Below, in pieces: positions 23,201 through 35,937 of a stretch of 64,000 bases of DNA. The position numbers were made by a program, and so were the translations under genes. Every line of letters starts with the position of its first letter. The first letter of the stretch is position 1. The notes below the pieces were generated by a model. That model was given only the letters and a program-made list of their open reading frames with translations. It did no database searches and had not been told where the DNA came from. This stretch comes from Triangularia verruculosa (lineage: Eukaryota; Ascomycota; Sordariomycetes; Sordariales; Podosporaceae), in NCBI GenBank assembly GCA_033296885.1, contig MU863954.1, positions 62,001 to 126,000 on the forward strand, in the 5' to 3' direction.

Positions 23201-24559
23201 CAAGGATGCCCCGAAGGAGTCCGAAAGATGGTCAAGAAGCGCTACCATCCACGAATTCCGGTTGTCAATCACCTCGCTGAGTACGGGGATATCGACATCT
23301 TGAATTGGGTGTTACATGAAAAGACGCTTTTTGTCGTAAAAGAGCTCTATTCCCTGCCACCCGTTGCCTACGATCCGCTCTGGGATGCGGCTACGGAGGA
23401 AGTAGTGGACGTTTTATGCAGATTTGCATCTGAATTGGGCCTTTGGCCAGAGACAGGCACTGGCGAAGAACAGGAGGATATAGTCTTGGATCAGCAGCCT
23501 GGTGACCTGGTGTTTGTTCGGCAAGCGCTAAGCCGGTATCCAGAGTGTGTCAAAAGCTTTTGCGACGGTGATTCAATGCTACACTACGCCGCTCAGAAGG
23601 GTTTTGACAGACTGGCGAGGCTCGCAATGTCAGAATTAGATCCACCATCTGGCGAACTGAACACTGCTGCCGTTAAGGCAGCGGTAGGCAAGCCCGGGGC
23701 GAGTCAGATTGGCCGAATTGCCATCTTGAAGATGCTGCGCGACGCTGGCGTGAACTTCAACATCGATCCTGTCCACAGCTTTCCGCTACTGTATGTAGCG
23801 GTTCAGCAGCCTTCAAACGAAGATGTTATCCGGTATATCCTTGAAGTTGTCGACCCAAATCAACCTACAGCCTCCGGCGATACAGCACTCAGTTTAGCTG
23901 TACTCTCAAGCCGAAAGGGCTATGTCGACATTTTGCTGGCGGCTGGGGCAGACCCCAACGCGAGAGTCACACAATGGTACCCCCCTCGCAGAAATACTAT
24001 TCTCATCCATGCAGTGACGACAGGTGACTTGGGAATTTTCAAGTCTCTACTGCTCGACCCCAGAACTCTGCCAGATGCTGAGGACTCGGAGGGCCGAACC
24101 GCTCTATCGTGGTGTACGGAAGTTGCCAACGAGACGGCGTTGCAGATGATGACGATGCTTCTGGATAATCCGCTAGTCGACCCCAACAAGCGGGAGAGGA
24201 GCGGCCGAACGGCGCTGGGGCGCACAATCGCCTCAGCGCAGCTGTCCCTGGCTCAGGCGATGTTGCAGCGGGAAGACACGGACCCAAATCTGGCGGTATC
24301 TGTGGAAGGCCAGACCCCGTTGGGTCTGGTTGTATCACTTTGTCGGGAGAGAAATTCTCCGCAGATTCACGAGATAGCCAGGCTGCTTCTCGACACAGGG
24401 AAGGTGGATCCTAGGGCGGAAGAGAAGGAATCAGGATTTTCCCCACTGGAGAGGGCAAGAACCTTTGAGCTGATGGAGCTAGTAGAGATCATGGAGAACG
24501 AAATGGGAGTTACACCGCTCGCGACGGGGAAGTTTGCCAAGCCCTCCTACCCGACCTGA
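20277..24559 (+). CDS. NLR-like STAND protein: alpha/beta hydrolase - NACHT - ankyrin
   Basis: Three exons, 20277-20371, 20458-21181 and 21242-24559 (both introns have GTAAGT donors), give 1378 residues. Residues ~33-250 form a serine-hydrolase domain: IVLVHGFNGHPERTF, then FIAHSLGGIVVKEA with the nucleophile Ser about 158 in the HSLGG elbow, then FFFGTPHGGADPRG. Residues ~400-700 are a NACHT NTPase with P-loop GKPGTGKS (about 413-420) and Walker B CFIDALDES. The C-terminal third has degenerate ankyrin repeats (DSMLHYAAQKGFD, GDTALSLAVLSSRKGYVDIL, GRTALSWCTEVANETAL). This is the architecture of fungal NOD-like receptors: repeats sense, NACHT oligomerises, the N-terminal hydrolase is the likely effector. 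It is transcribed away from the HET relic. The start ATG was chosen because the first exon splices cleanly into the hydrolase; an upstream start is possible. Confidence 0.88.
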
Positions 24560-25097
24560 AAGGGATGATATTAGCTTAGCCAACAGTGCTCAAAAAGCCC
24601 GGTATATACCAGATATATGGGTGCAGAAATTCCAACTGCTAAACCGCTACGTAGGTGTATTAACGCAGGTATTTCCATCTATTACTATTATATCAAGGCG
24701 GAACAAGGCAGCATAGCCTATCTACAGGGATAAATCTGTCTTGTCCCTAGCCTTGCCCGTTTACAAGGGGGCACCCTTGCCAGATCCCGATCTGGAAACC
24801 CAGTCGTCCAAGCGAAGAGCTGGCAGGCGATCCATCCACGCCATCTTGGGCCGGAGCTGAAAACGCTATTGAAGAATGACTCCACCAAAATATTGATCTA
24901 CACTACCCAGAACCAGGTCGCCGGGCCCATCAAGCATGCGAAGGATCCGAAGTAAGATTGCGCTTAAGCAATGAGTGGCAAAGCCTTGAAATATTGCCTC
25001 TCCCTTTTATTTCTTTTGTCACCCTTCTTGATCTTCAGCTTTTTTCGAAGCCGTCCACTCGTTCTTTGATCGTATTATCACCAGTCGTTCCTTCAAC
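24560..25097. other. Intergenic sequence
   Basis: 3' region of the NLR and promoter of the secreted protein gene. No gene seen. Confidence 0.5.
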
Positions 25098-26323
25098 ATG
25101 CTTCCCAAAACCGCTGGTGGCGTTCTCCTCCTGCAAGCCGCATCCCTTCTCTCGGGTGCGGCAGCCCGTTGCCTCCGGACCTGTCCAGCCGACGACCCGC
25201 TCCTCACCCTCCTCCGCACGGAGTCCGACTCATCCTCCGACTTCTGCCGCGACTTCCTGGGCCTTCCCATCTCCACCGTCGAGACGACCGTGACCCCAAC
25301 CGTTGTAGCCACGGTAACCGAAACCAGCTACATGACTGAAGTCATCACAGAAGCCGACGAAACCATCACCGTGACTGTCCCCGCCGACTCCCCAGCACAA
25401 TCACCATCACCCCCGAAAAGCGCGATAACATCTACCCAACCTGGCTCCCGATCAGCTACGGTACAAAGTACCTCTCCCAAGCCTGCTCCTGCCTCAGCCT
25501 CCCCCCCGCCATCAGCACCATCAGATCAACCGCCGACGTAGTAACCGTCACCAACCCCGTCACCATCACCAAAACCATAACCGAGACAATCCACACCATC
25601 GCCATCACCACCGTAACCGCCAAACCCGCCCCCAACCCCGTCAACCGCGCCGTCAAGATCGAGGCTGTGCGCAAGAACGCCGGTACTTCGCTGGGATACC
25701 TCTACAACAGCAACGGTCCCGCCGTTACAACCAACATCAATTCCGCCACGTTATTTGAATTCACCTTGCCTGACGATAAGAGCGCCGGTTCCCAGCTCCG
25801 GCTGAGCGCCTCGCCTGGTGGTGCCCTTGGGTTCAACAAAGACAGTCATCCTAGTAATATCGTTGAGTTGGAGGATTATTAGTACGCCTGATTTTCCCTC
25901 GTCATGAAATTTCCCTCTTTGTTTTCTGTTATGAGTTTACTGACATTGACGAATCTAGTGGCTCCCTCAAATTCGTCACCCCCACCGAGCCTGGCGCCAT
26001 TCCTCAGACTGTTGACGCTGGCAAGAACAAATACGAGTCTGATATCTGGACTGTCGACACCGAGACAAAGGAGATTTCCTGGCAGTGGATTGCCACTGAT
26101 GGAAGCCGTAAGTTTGCCGTGTTCATTTGAGTGTCTGTATCCGCGGCTACTGACTGGAAATATAACTACCTACCTAGTCCCTGATATCAAGCTCTACTAC
26201 GTGTCGGGCCGTCTCTACCCTGTTGGCGATCTCGAGAGGTTTATGTACTCTACCAGCAACGCGATCGGTGAGAGAGTCGAGGTCAAGTTGAGGTATACGT
26301 TGGTGGAGGAGACTATTTTTTAG
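25098..26323 (+). CDS. Small secreted cell-surface-type protein, apparent single-base frameshift
   Basis: Three exons, 25098-25881, 25959-26107 and 26178-26323, total 1079 bases, one short of a multiple of three. The first part has a signal peptide (MLPKTAGGVLLLQAASLL, cut near residue 22), a CRDFLGLP segment and a Thr/Val-rich stretch. At the CCCC tract 25390-25393 the frame must slip by -1 to continue as KRDNIYPTWLPISYGTKYL, GYLYNSNG and, after two introns (GTACGC…CTAG, GTAAGT…CTAG), the C-terminal YYVSGRLYPVGDLERFMY. One extra C would restore a continuous frame of about 359 residues. This pattern is common in Thr-rich secreted proteins of ascomycetes with no assigned function. A sequencing deletion in a C tract is as likely as true decay. 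It lies between two NLR genes that converge on it from opposite strands. Confidence 0.68.
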
Positions 26324-26655
26324 GTTTCTCTTTCGGGATTGAGTATATACCTTTTAGATGTGTAAATAAATTCCCGTTTTAATATGAAGTTGCCCTAGGT
26401 AAAGTAGTTTCATTCATCTTTGGGCAAGTTTAAAAGGCGGCTTGATTCTAAATTTATCTCAGGTACTTTATGCAACAATGAAAAATTTCTCCTTTCCAAT
26501 ATTAAAGGAAAGAATGTCCTAAGAAACCTCTATCGACTAAGTTGAGACTATATACCTGTGCCCGAATTATGTTTCACACGCACCAACCCTGCCCCACACC
26601 ATTCATCCCATTCCTGCATAAATGACATTCTTGCACTTCTGTCCCTGCTTAATAA

Positions 26656-29600
26656 TCAACTCATAGTCCTAGTAATGACGGGCACATCTTCCCTTCCACT
26701 CGCCCCCTCCACATCCTCATCCTCCCTCTCGGTAAGATCATCACAAGCCCCAAAAACAGTCTTATGCTCAAACTCCAAAAACCCACTCAGCACCACCACT
26801 TCATCTCTGTACACCATCGCCACCGATGACCCTTTGCTCACCACCTTCGCCATCGGCCCTTGTCCATCTGCCGTCTGCCAGACCGAAGGAATGAAGAAAT
26901 GTCGCGTGTACGACTTGGATGAGGGCAAGTTCTTGAGCGAGATTGAGCAGACCCATCCGCGCCCAGAGATAAAATACAATGTCGACTTGTGCAAGCCGAG
27001 GACGGATTTGATTGGAGAGAGGAGCTTGCGGGTCACGAGGGAGACTTCAATACTTGGGAGCGGTGCGGAGACAGAAACCTTGGAGAGGTCGAGGGTCAAG
27101 AAGCCGGTTTCTGAGACGGAGGAGAGCTTGGAAGAGGTGGAGGGCATGTCGATTGTTTGGTAAACGGTTGCGAGGCCAGGACGGGAGAGCCATTCATCCG
27201 AGAGGTTGAAATCGCGGCAGTGGGACAGTTCTGGAGGGAGTTCTAAGACGATGCCAGCGGGCGGGGTTCGCCGCTCCAGGGTTCTCCAGAGGAACACGTG
27301 GAGGACATCGTGGTCGAATAATAGTAAACAATCGGAGTCAGTAGGGTGAGTGAGCCAGCGAGCAGGGCCGAGGGAGTTTGTGCTGTGGATAACGGTTGGA
27401 TCTGGAGCTGTGTCGCCCTCATGGTCAGAAGAAGCGACGGTGTGAAGCTCCTCCCCTGATTGCGTTGACACCAGGAATGACGTGGCATCGGGACTGATGA
27501 GAGCCTGCAAGACATGATCTGACGCTCGGAAGTCGAGAATATGCTCAACTTGTGGGTTTTGCTTCCCAAGCTCTTGCTTGAGCTTCTCCACAGGGCTTGT
27601 CGAGTTTGAAGATGGCGGTGATGGCGCCGGGAGGGTGATCTTAGTGGCAACGCATCTTCGCGAGGCATCCACACTGAACAGAACCTTGCTCTGCGGGTGC
27701 CACTCGAGGTGCCGGATTTCAACCATGCGCGCATGAAATTGAAACTCTGCACACATCTTCCCAGAAGTGATGTCGTGCAATGTGATGGCGCCCTCTTCGC
27801 GGCCACAAAAGACGAAATTTGAATCACCGGCCTGAGCCATGACAGTGATCTCGTTGCTCCCCTCAAACGTTCGAGTGCAAACCAGATTCGAGGAGGTTGT
27901 TGTGAAATAGTCGTCAGTCACATCACTTGACCCATCATCGGTCAAGTTCTTCTTGATGAGCACTGCTGGCTCCCATACGTTGCAGGTATTTCCCCTAAGG
28001 TCAAAGAACCTCAGATTGTTGGAGGCAAAGACAATACCCATGATTCTTTCGTCCATTGATTCGATTCGACACAGTTGTCTGAGCCCGTCGAAAGCAAAGA
28101 GTGTAATAACACACTCGCTATCTCCAGCAGCCAAGGTTTGCCCGTCGGGTGAAGCAGCTATTGTATGGGCGTTGAGATGGTGGGTATGCTTTTGTTGAAG
28201 CGTCCATGGGTCAAAGGTGACTAGATCCCCGTCCTGGTATGCAACTGCCATCAAACTCTGCTCAACATTTGAATTGAAGGCAACGTCTAACACCTGAGGC
28301 GGTAGGCCTTGTCCATCCTCATATCCCTCCTTCTCAAAGGCTTCCATTCCGTCTTCGTCGTCGTAGTACGATACTTGGAGATGTGAGCTACGATACGCAA
28401 CAGCCGCGATACCCAGCACCGGGCAGATCTTGACCAACATAGGGTTGGTTTTCTTCTGGTTGTTGGGCTTGTACCTCTCTCCCCCTTCCCCGTCGGACTC
28501 TGAATCAGACGAGGAGGAGCTGGAGCCATCCTCATCGGTAAGTGCCAGGCAATCCAGTCGAGCGCCATTCTTGGACCTGTATACATAGACCTCTCCACTT
28601 CTCAATGGGACATAGATCTTGGAGTCGTCTGGACTGAACTCAATACTGAGTGGTTGTTCTGGTACGTTAACACTCCAAAGTAAATTCTGCCTCGCACCCC
28701 AAACTTTCAAAATCTTGAGACCAGCACTGACCAAGATACCTGTCAGGTGCCCGTTTGCCAACCTGCGAACCGGCTCACCATGTCTGAAAGTACTGAGAAG
28801 CTCAAAGGTACTTTGACGGTAGACTTTAACCACTCCATCTCCCAGCCCAACAGCGAAGAACTGATCGGCACAAGCAATCGACATGACTCTTGTCGGAAAT
28901 GAAAGAGAGCTTAGTCGCTCATCCCAGTCAGTGTTGAAGTTGCAGATAACCTTCTGCTTGAACTGCGTTCTGGCAAATTTCCAGTGAATGATGCTGGATG
29001 TTGGACAGAGCAAAGGAACAAGAGAGTAGATGCATGACGGAGTGTTGACAAGATTCGGGCCGTAGATTGCTGAGAGCCTGACCAGGTCTTCAACAAAACG
29101 TGAAACAAGCTGGTAATCGGAGTCGATAGGTGAGCATGTAGCTACCTGCTTCTTGAGGTACACTTTTAGGTTTTGTATCGTTCGCATAATGAGTGCCAGC
29201 CGGCCAGTCTTTGCAATGCGCTCAATCCACGTCAAGATATTAGACGAGAAGAAAGTTCCCAGAAGAGGTAATAGCTCCAAGGTTTCCTCTGAGGGCGAAC
29301 AATGTGCAAGGTGGTAGCTGAAGTTGGCGCAAGCATAGTCATCGAAGGCCGTGTCGTTGGCGCCCGCGCTGTTGTTCTTGAAAGACGGCACGCGACGAGT
29401 TCGAGGGGGGTTAAAGTTGCGCCCGTTGAGATGAGTGAGACAAAGTTCCGCAATACGAGCGTGTGAACAAGCGCGAGGAATGTAATAATCAGACTGTTCA
29501 CCCGTCAGAAACTCTTTGACTGTTTGATGCATGACCTGGACATAATTGTTGTCGACGGTGATCATGTTGCCACATATCTGGGCAAATCTGTCGGATGTCC

Positions 29601-32032
29601 TGAGTGTCTGGTTGATATCCAACCTGACTGCCTCCCTCAGTTCATCAGTTGTCAGGGGTTTCCGGGCACAAACCACCCAGGTGAGAATGCATTGGGCCAG
29701 CTCCGCGTTAGGGGACTCAACAATGTTCTTCAGAATGCCATTGTACATCCCGCTCATCTCCTTCGGTACTTGCATCAAGGTATTTCTCATCGCTTCGATG
29801 CTGTGGGCGTCGTCTAAGCGTGTCATAATAAGGGAAGCCCAGAGAAATATCCCGTTGGACTTCGCAATGATCTCCGCAACTAGATCGCTCTCATCTTGGT
29901 CTTGTTCATGAAAGTCTTCAATGATGCTTGGCGAAAGTCTAGCTCTCACAAAGGCTTCAATGTCCTTCAACGATTCTGCCTGGCCTGTATGTATCTCGCT
30001 TCTCAGTACTCGCTCCTGATTAAGCAGCCTTTCTACATGACCGTTAGGGCGACTGGTGATGAAGATTCTCAGGGGAACTGTCGGCTCGATCCGGGCAAGC
30101 ATGGCAACCAAGGTTGTCAGTAGCCGCGATTGACATTCGTCCAAGGCGTCGATGACCCAGTACTGCGGTTGAGAAAAGGCCATCTTGAAGATCCGTCCAA
30201 GAAAAATATTGTTCCAGACCATGACATGATCAGCGTGGCTGTCAACCACTTCTCCCTCTTCTATCATAGACAGGAACGTGTGTCGGACCTGGAAGTTGGA
30301 CTCAGCCATTTGAAGAGCCAATGATAAGAGGAGCTGAGTCAGGCTGGGCTTCTCGTTGTTCTTGAAGAAGAAATAGGCACAGTCGAGGTTAAAAGATTCG
30401 AGATATTTGATAACATGCGTGGAGGCGACAGATTTTCCAGATCCGGGCGGGCCGTTGAGCCAGAGGAAACGAGGGATTGCTTTTGTTGGGCCGGCTGTGA
30501 TAGCTTTGACGAGGGGATTGGCCTCCATCAAGTCACACTCAAGCCATTCCAGAAAGGCTGGATGAGAGGTTAGCCATTCGCAAGAACCCTGGTGCAGCCT
30601 GTCGTAGACCCTCATAAAATCGCTGTCTGGGCGCTCTGCGATGTCAAATGTGCTGGCTATTTGTTTGATCTGGGCTCTGTGGTTGTCAAACTTGTCGGAG
30701 ATGTCTAATCGTGTCAGCAAGTGTTATGGCACGCAGACAAGATATCAACGTACATTCTTTTTCTATTTCCTCGATTGTTGTGTTGAAGCAGCGAAGAAGA
30801 ATGTTGTAGTTTGGATCCTCAGCCGAGTCAAACTTGACCAGACGACGATGGTCAGCTTGTAAATATTGAGTATGTTCTCCAGGGAGCCCTAGCAGGTGTT
30901 AACTTCAAGATCATCAAAAATCTCGAACGAAGTCAACGTACCCATCACGGCTGACTCTTTTTCGACCACCATGACATTAGTTGGTCCTGCAGTGGTAGGA
31001 ACAACTTCGAAGAAGGACCACAGCCCAACATCGCTACACACATGACGAAACTCGTCATTGATTGCCTGGTATGTTAGTGTCAAATAGCTAGCTCAGGGGT
31101 ACTTATGGAATGCAGGCTTACTTGTAACGTGCCTGACCCTGGAATGAGCTCCTTGACAAAGGCCTTGGATCCAGAGCCAAGCGACATGGCAATAAATGTT
31201 GACACAAAGGAGCTCGAGTCGGCGCCTCTGTGGGGAGTTCCCAAAAAGTAGAGACTGTGAATTCGGGTTGCAATGTCCGCGTAAATCGGGTCTCTTCGGG
31301 CAAGTAAATATGCCTTCTTGACCACAAGCCCACCCATACTATGGGCAACCAGCACGATGGGTGTCTATCTCTAAGTGTCAGCCTTCCCAAATTGGACGCA
31401 AAAGCCTTAGATTCAGAATAAACTTACATTGCCGTTCTTCTTCAGATGTGGCGAGTTGTACAGATCTGCCAACAGCGCCTGCCCAAAGTCGTGGATAGTC
31501 AGGGAGCTTTGTTGCGATTTTGACCAGTCGGAATCATAACCAAAGCTGTGAATGCGAACATGCTTGAAGCCTGCTTCGGATGGCAGCCATTCCTTGGGCC
31601 AAAATGTAGTGGGATCTGATGAAGCACTCCATGATCTCTTTGAACCGCCGTTCAAGCCGTGTACCTGTAGAGTGTTACTACATAGTGTTTATCAGTGTGG
31701 GGCTGCTACTTACGAAGATGAAGTCAACCCTTGGCTCGGAAGGATCATGTAGTAAAGTCAGTCCTAGGGCCCCCTTGGTGTTGTCAGGAGACGGCGTCTT
31801 GGACCTTGCCCCGGGAGATGATGCTCTCCTCAAGCTCTGCAACCTCCCACGAAGTCTGCTTGGCGATGGTAATCGATCCTTGTCGCCTGGTCCTGGTAGG
31901 TTGGGTACGCCGAGGCGATCTCTATCTTCAGTGCTCCATGTTGAAGATTGTTGCCATGTCTGAGCCTGATAGTTGTGAGTTTACAAGCCGTATTTCAAAC
32001 AAGACGAGCAACTTACATGCGATGCGAACATC
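26656..32032 (-). CDS. NLR-like STAND protein: alpha/beta hydrolase - NACHT - WD40
   Basis: Seven exons on the minus strand (32032-32018, 31965-31714, 31664-31428, 31364-31122, 31065-30942, 30888-30754, 30704-26656) give 1684 residues; every intron is GT-AG, 49-63 bases, and the sum is in frame. A basic Ser/Pro-rich leader (~1-85) precedes a hydrolase domain: LGLTLLHDPSEPRVDFIFVH, VLVAHSMGGLVVKKAYLLAR (nucleophile Ser about 177) and LYFLGTPHRGADSSSF. NACHT follows, with P-loop GPPGSGKS (about 420-427), Walker B YWVIDALDEC and RIFITSRP. From ~900 onward, WD40-like blades recur (DGVVKVYRQSTFELLSTFRH, LSIEFSPDDSKIYVPLRSGE, HTIAASPDGQTLAAGDSECV, EGAITLHDITSGKMCAEFQF), with an acidic Ser/Asp/Glu run near residue 1080. 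Same effector class as the ankyrin NLR upstream, but a different sensor. The first exon is only 15 bases and so less certain. Confidence 0.88.
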
Positions 32033-33382
32033 GTCGATATGCCTTCTTTGCAGCGGTGCCTGTTGTTTCGCAAAGTACCTGCCGTTGTTATCAAGAATAA
32101 AGTATCAAATATTGTGTGTCATGTGTGATCCGCACCAAGAAACCACGAATATGATGGGCAAAGATCAGAGTAGCATTCCAGACAAAATATTCTGGTAGAA
32201 GAAAGGAGACGGCGAGAGGTGGGAAACAATACAGTCAAGAGTCTAGACCCATTCCCCATAACACCCACCGGGACACCAAGGACACCGAGGCAGCGGATTC
32301 ATTGTCAGCACTGTCGCTGGTTCTGACGGCCAAGATAGGGCGAGCTTGGTGTTTTCCGCGTTTGAGGCCACATGTCGAGCATCTTTTGAGGGTGGCCTCT
32401 TCCTGGTCGAGATGGGGCTAGCGAGTCCATCTCTGAGCGAGTGTAAACAAGAATGTGGGGGATATGACGAGGAGCATTGCTGGAAATGTGCTTCACGATA
32501 GACTATTTGAAACGGCCATTGGGTCCTGGACTGGGTTTGGCGTGCATATGTGCCGCCGGGTATTGAAGGGTCTGCGCCGTAGGTTGGCTGGTGGCAGTGA
32601 ATCCTTGATGTTTGGCCCGCGAGATTGGCCTGCAGGGAGGACAGTGTGGGGGAATGTCCAACTCGGAGAATAAGACAACACGACAAAAAGATTTCCGTGT
32701 CCTGGTTGATCCTTTTAGCGCGGGAACGTCATATGATCAAGTCAAACAAAAAGCGGACCTGGTAGCTGGGAAACAGGCCCTTACCTGGTAAAGGAAGGCG
32801 CGAACATATCTCCAACAAACAGCTTTCGCCATGTACCCCGCCGTCTTTCCAACACCACTACCTGTCACCTAACTGGAAACTCCAATTCCAAATCTCGCCA
32901 GCAAAATTCTTGTTGTCTTCTGTCATATCTCTCTTCTTAACTCGCACGGTATCCGATGTTGGTGCTCTGCGCAGCCAGCATGTGAAACACCGGCAGGTGA
33001 CCACTGGACCAAGTTGGGGGGCCGAAACAACGACCAGCAATTGGCCGTCATCTAAACACGCCTGCACCACATCACCCAACGGCCCAACCCGCACAACCTC
33101 CCTAACCTCATCCGAGCACATCTTTGGAGATTATTGTGGGTCATGATAGCATCCACTGCTCTCAATGGTCGCGTTATTCGGTCAAGCATCAACATGGGTT
33201 CGCTCTCTTCCCCCTCACCGGGAATGAGGCGCGTGTCCAGTTTCCGAATGAGCTATGACTAAAAGACAGATGACCCCCCACAGTCTAGACCACGATTCTC
33301 TCTGTTATTTATGTTGTTTACCTTCCATTGTCGATCTCCCTTGACTGTAGATTCAATTTGTCCAAGACAATCCTGTACAGCC
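32033..33382. other. Divergent promoter region, NLR and kinase-like gene
   Basis: 1.35 kb between two divergent starts. The open frame at 32243-32686 (-) has no domain and probably lies in the NLR 5' leader. The bases before the ATG at 33383 are CT-rich, as usual for fungal promoters. Confidence 0.45.
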
Positions 33383-34596
33383 ATGGCTACTGACGTGAGA
33401 AATTTGGAGGAAAAGCTGGATGAGAACCTCCTTGCTGGTACGACATGCACCTTTTATCAACTAGCCCTTGCTTCCGATGGACACTAATGTTCTTAAGCCC
33501 TCCCTGACGGTGGCAAGGTGGTTTCGGTGACGCCATCTGGGATGAGTGACTATTGCAACACCTTTCGGATCGAGGTCTCCATGCCAGATGGAAGCACCCA
33601 GGTGTATTTCGAAAAGGTATCTGGCGCACTGCATCTTATTCCTTGATATGCACTCACTGACACGTGAAATGACAGGAAGCCTCTGGTCAAGAAGGCTTAG
33701 AATTGATGGAATCCGCCTGGACCTCCGAAAATACCACATACGAGTTCATTCCCGAGCACGTCCCACGCCCAGTCAAAAAGGGTTCCTACAAGTCCCGTCC
33801 AGACAGGCACTTCTTCCTTGCCGAGTTCAAAGAAATGATTGAGGACGACATCCCACGACCCGAGTCCTACATGGCAGCCATTGCGGCCCTGCACTCCCGC
33901 AGCATGGGCAAGTCTCCAGACGGCAAGTTCGGATTCCCTGTCAACACTCGATTTGGCAACTTGGAGCAGGACAACAGCTGGACAGGCACATGGGAGGAAT
34001 ACTGGACGAGGCAAATGAAGGACTTTCTCCAGCGTGAGGACGCGGCCCATGCCGGGGAGCACCACGCTGAGCTGGAGAGACTTCGGCCCTTGTTTTTCGA
34101 GAAAGTTCTCCCTCGGTTTTTGCGGCCATTGGAGAGTGACGGGCGGTCTGTCACACCCTGTCTGATTCATGCTGACCTTTGGCCTGGAAACGTCAAGTAC
34201 CAGACTGATGGGGAGACAGTCTGCGTCTACGATGCCTGTGCCATGTGGGGGCACAATGAGGTGGATCTTGGTGTTTTCCGTAATCCAAGATACCCTCTTG
34301 GCAAGCCGTATTTGAAGGAGTACTGGAAGCATGTGCCTATTTCGGAGCCTGAGGAGGATGTTGACAGCAGGAATACCCTGTACATGCTGAGGAACCAGAT
34401 TCTGCTCTCGACTTTGTATCCACATGATCCTAAGCTGCGCGAGATGTAAGTCGTGAGACCCCGAGCTTTCTGTTAAGTGTCGTGCTAACCATGCTACAGT
34501 GTTGTGAACAACATGGAACTTTTGGTCGACAAGGTGGAGGCGGAGGAGGCCGAAAAAACAAAACCTCAGACCGGTACCTATCATGCTCATCTCTGA
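33383..34596 (+). CDS. Fructosamine/ketosamine-3-kinase family protein
   Basis: Four exons, 33383-33437, 33498-33616, 33676-34445 and 34500-34596, sum to 1041 bases, 346 residues, the usual length for PF03881. Lys58 (VYFEK) at the end of exon 2 fits the ATP-contacting lysine. LIHADLWPGN has the catalytic-loop Asp (about 225) in the family HGDLWxGN motif, with Gly replaced by Ala. VYDACAMWGHNEVDLGVFRN is the family signature for the metal-binding Asp region. Family members phosphorylate fructosamines or ribulosamines on glycated proteins so that they decay; fungal paralogues may have other small substrates. It sits between immunity-type genes, but nothing in the sequence ties it to them. Confidence 0.85.
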
Positions 34597-34800
34597 GCTA
34601 CTATCTAGTGGCACTGTGCAAATGACGGCGGCGATTACTATGACGAACAGGCTGTATAGTTAGCAACTTTATTTCTCATTTCCAACAGAACAATCTTTAT
34701 ACTAGTACAATTACATCAAGATTAATGGATATCAAAACCCGGAGTGCTCAACCTGCGAACGCACTCATCAGCACCACCCCAAAGGTATCCTGGCGTTACT

Positions 34801-35937
34801 TTAACACTGATCACAGTTGTCCGTAACCTTCCTCCTAGATTTAGACCCATCCTGCATCTGGTGTTGAGTTCGAGGTTCCCAGTGAGAAGTTCCCCTACTT
34901 AGAAGACCTTCCCCGCTGCCATTCTTCAGGTTCCGGTGCTTGAAGGGCTTTCGATTCTGGTTACATTCATCGTCGTAACAATCGCAGGGTATGCGATAGT
35001 GGTACGTCTCGGAAATCCCATCATCCACAATTTCCTTCTCAAAAGTCTCCGCAGTCCCGGGGGCCAGCACCTCTTTGCCAACCACCATCGTGCACCTCCG
35101 CACAGGACGATTGAACTTCATGCCAGACTCCTCATCCAACAGCCCCACAAGGTCGACTAGCAGGTGCTGCAGACGCCGCGCCCGGTGATCCGATATCACA
35201 ACAACAACCTCTCTCTTTTCATCCTTTCCCAAATCTTTTTTAATCTCAGCCTCCTCATCGTCGCGTATTTCTTGGGGGTTGCCCTCGCGTTTCCAGTCTT
35301 CCACGGTCGAATACAGGTACTTGAACCGGCGGTAGACGATCCTTTGGAACCCGTCCTCATAAGGCTTGAAGCACCTCCACAAGTTCTTCTTCTCCTTGTA
35401 ATTCTCCTGAAACTCGATCCACCGCATCGCCCGGAGGCCGCCGTCGGCTCCATCCGTCACGGTCATGGCTTCCTGCACCTCGAGGATATGCCTCTCGGCC
35501 CAACGCAATTCGATATTCTCGCGTCCTTCGTAGTGCATGGACACAAACTCATCCTGGATCTTCCACAGCAGCCTCTTCAGCTGGTCCGCCCGGCCGCCTT
35601 GGATGTGGGCGAAAAACTGCGTCATCTCGCGGATGATGTGGACGCCGGCAAAGTACTGGCCAAACAGGTACGAGGTGAAGTCGCTGGGCCAGCCGTCGCC
35701 GTAGGCCTTGCACCGCCTGGGGCTGTAGGCGATGGGCTCGAGTATGTCGTAGAGCCAGTTGGCCAGGTCCCAGGAGGCGATGAGGAGGGGAACGGAGGAG
35801 CGGGCGAGGGCCTTGCGGTTCTTGCGGGACTCGACGCGTTGCTGGTTCCAGCCTGACATCCAGGCTGTTGCGACGGCGCCGACTAGGGCGAGGATTCCCG
35901 TCAGGATAGCTGCGATGGTGCTGCCGTCGATACCCAT
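34801..35937 (-). CDS. Uncharacterised one-TM protein
   Basis: Single exon, 378 residues. The N-terminus has one hydrophobic helix (about residues 5-27: STIAAILTGILALVGAVATA) followed by basic residues (QQRVESRKNRK), which suggests a signal-anchor membrane protein with most of the chain on the cytosolic side. The remainder is charged, helix-rich and Trp/Tyr-containing (WLYDILEPIAYSPRRCKAYG), with a Cys cluster near the C-terminus (CDCYDDEC). I recognise no domain. Similar orphan proteins are common in Sordariomycetes. Convergent with the kinase-like gene, 204 bases away. Confidence 0.65.
   Translation of the reverse strand: MGIDGSTIAAILTGILALVGAVATAWMSGWNQQRVESRKNRKALARSSVPLLIASWDLANWLYDILEPIAYSPRRCKAYGDGWPSDFTSYLFGQYFAGVHIIREMTQFFAHIQGGRADQLKRLLWKIQDEFVSMHYEGRENIELRWAERHILEVQEAMTVTDGADGGLRAMRWIEFQENYKEKKNLWRCFKPYEDGFQRIVYRRFKYLYSTVEDWKREGNPQEIRDDEEAEIKKDLGKDEKREVVVVISDHRARRLQHLLVDLVGLLDEESGMKFNRPVRRCTMVVGKEVLAPGTAETFEKEIVDDGISETYHYRIPCDCYDDECNQNRKPFKHRNLKNGSGEGLLSRGTSHWEPRTQHQMQDGSKSRRKVTDNCDQC

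Noticed and set aside
30705..30753. In-frame alternative start of the WD40 NLR at the left edge of its last exon
   Set aside because: The upstream exons splice cleanly in frame and supply the hydrolase domain, so the gene starts at 32032.
35164..35856. 230-residue plus-strand frame rich in Leu/Val/Gly
   Set aside because: Exactly antisense to the one-TM protein gene, which has better coding character.
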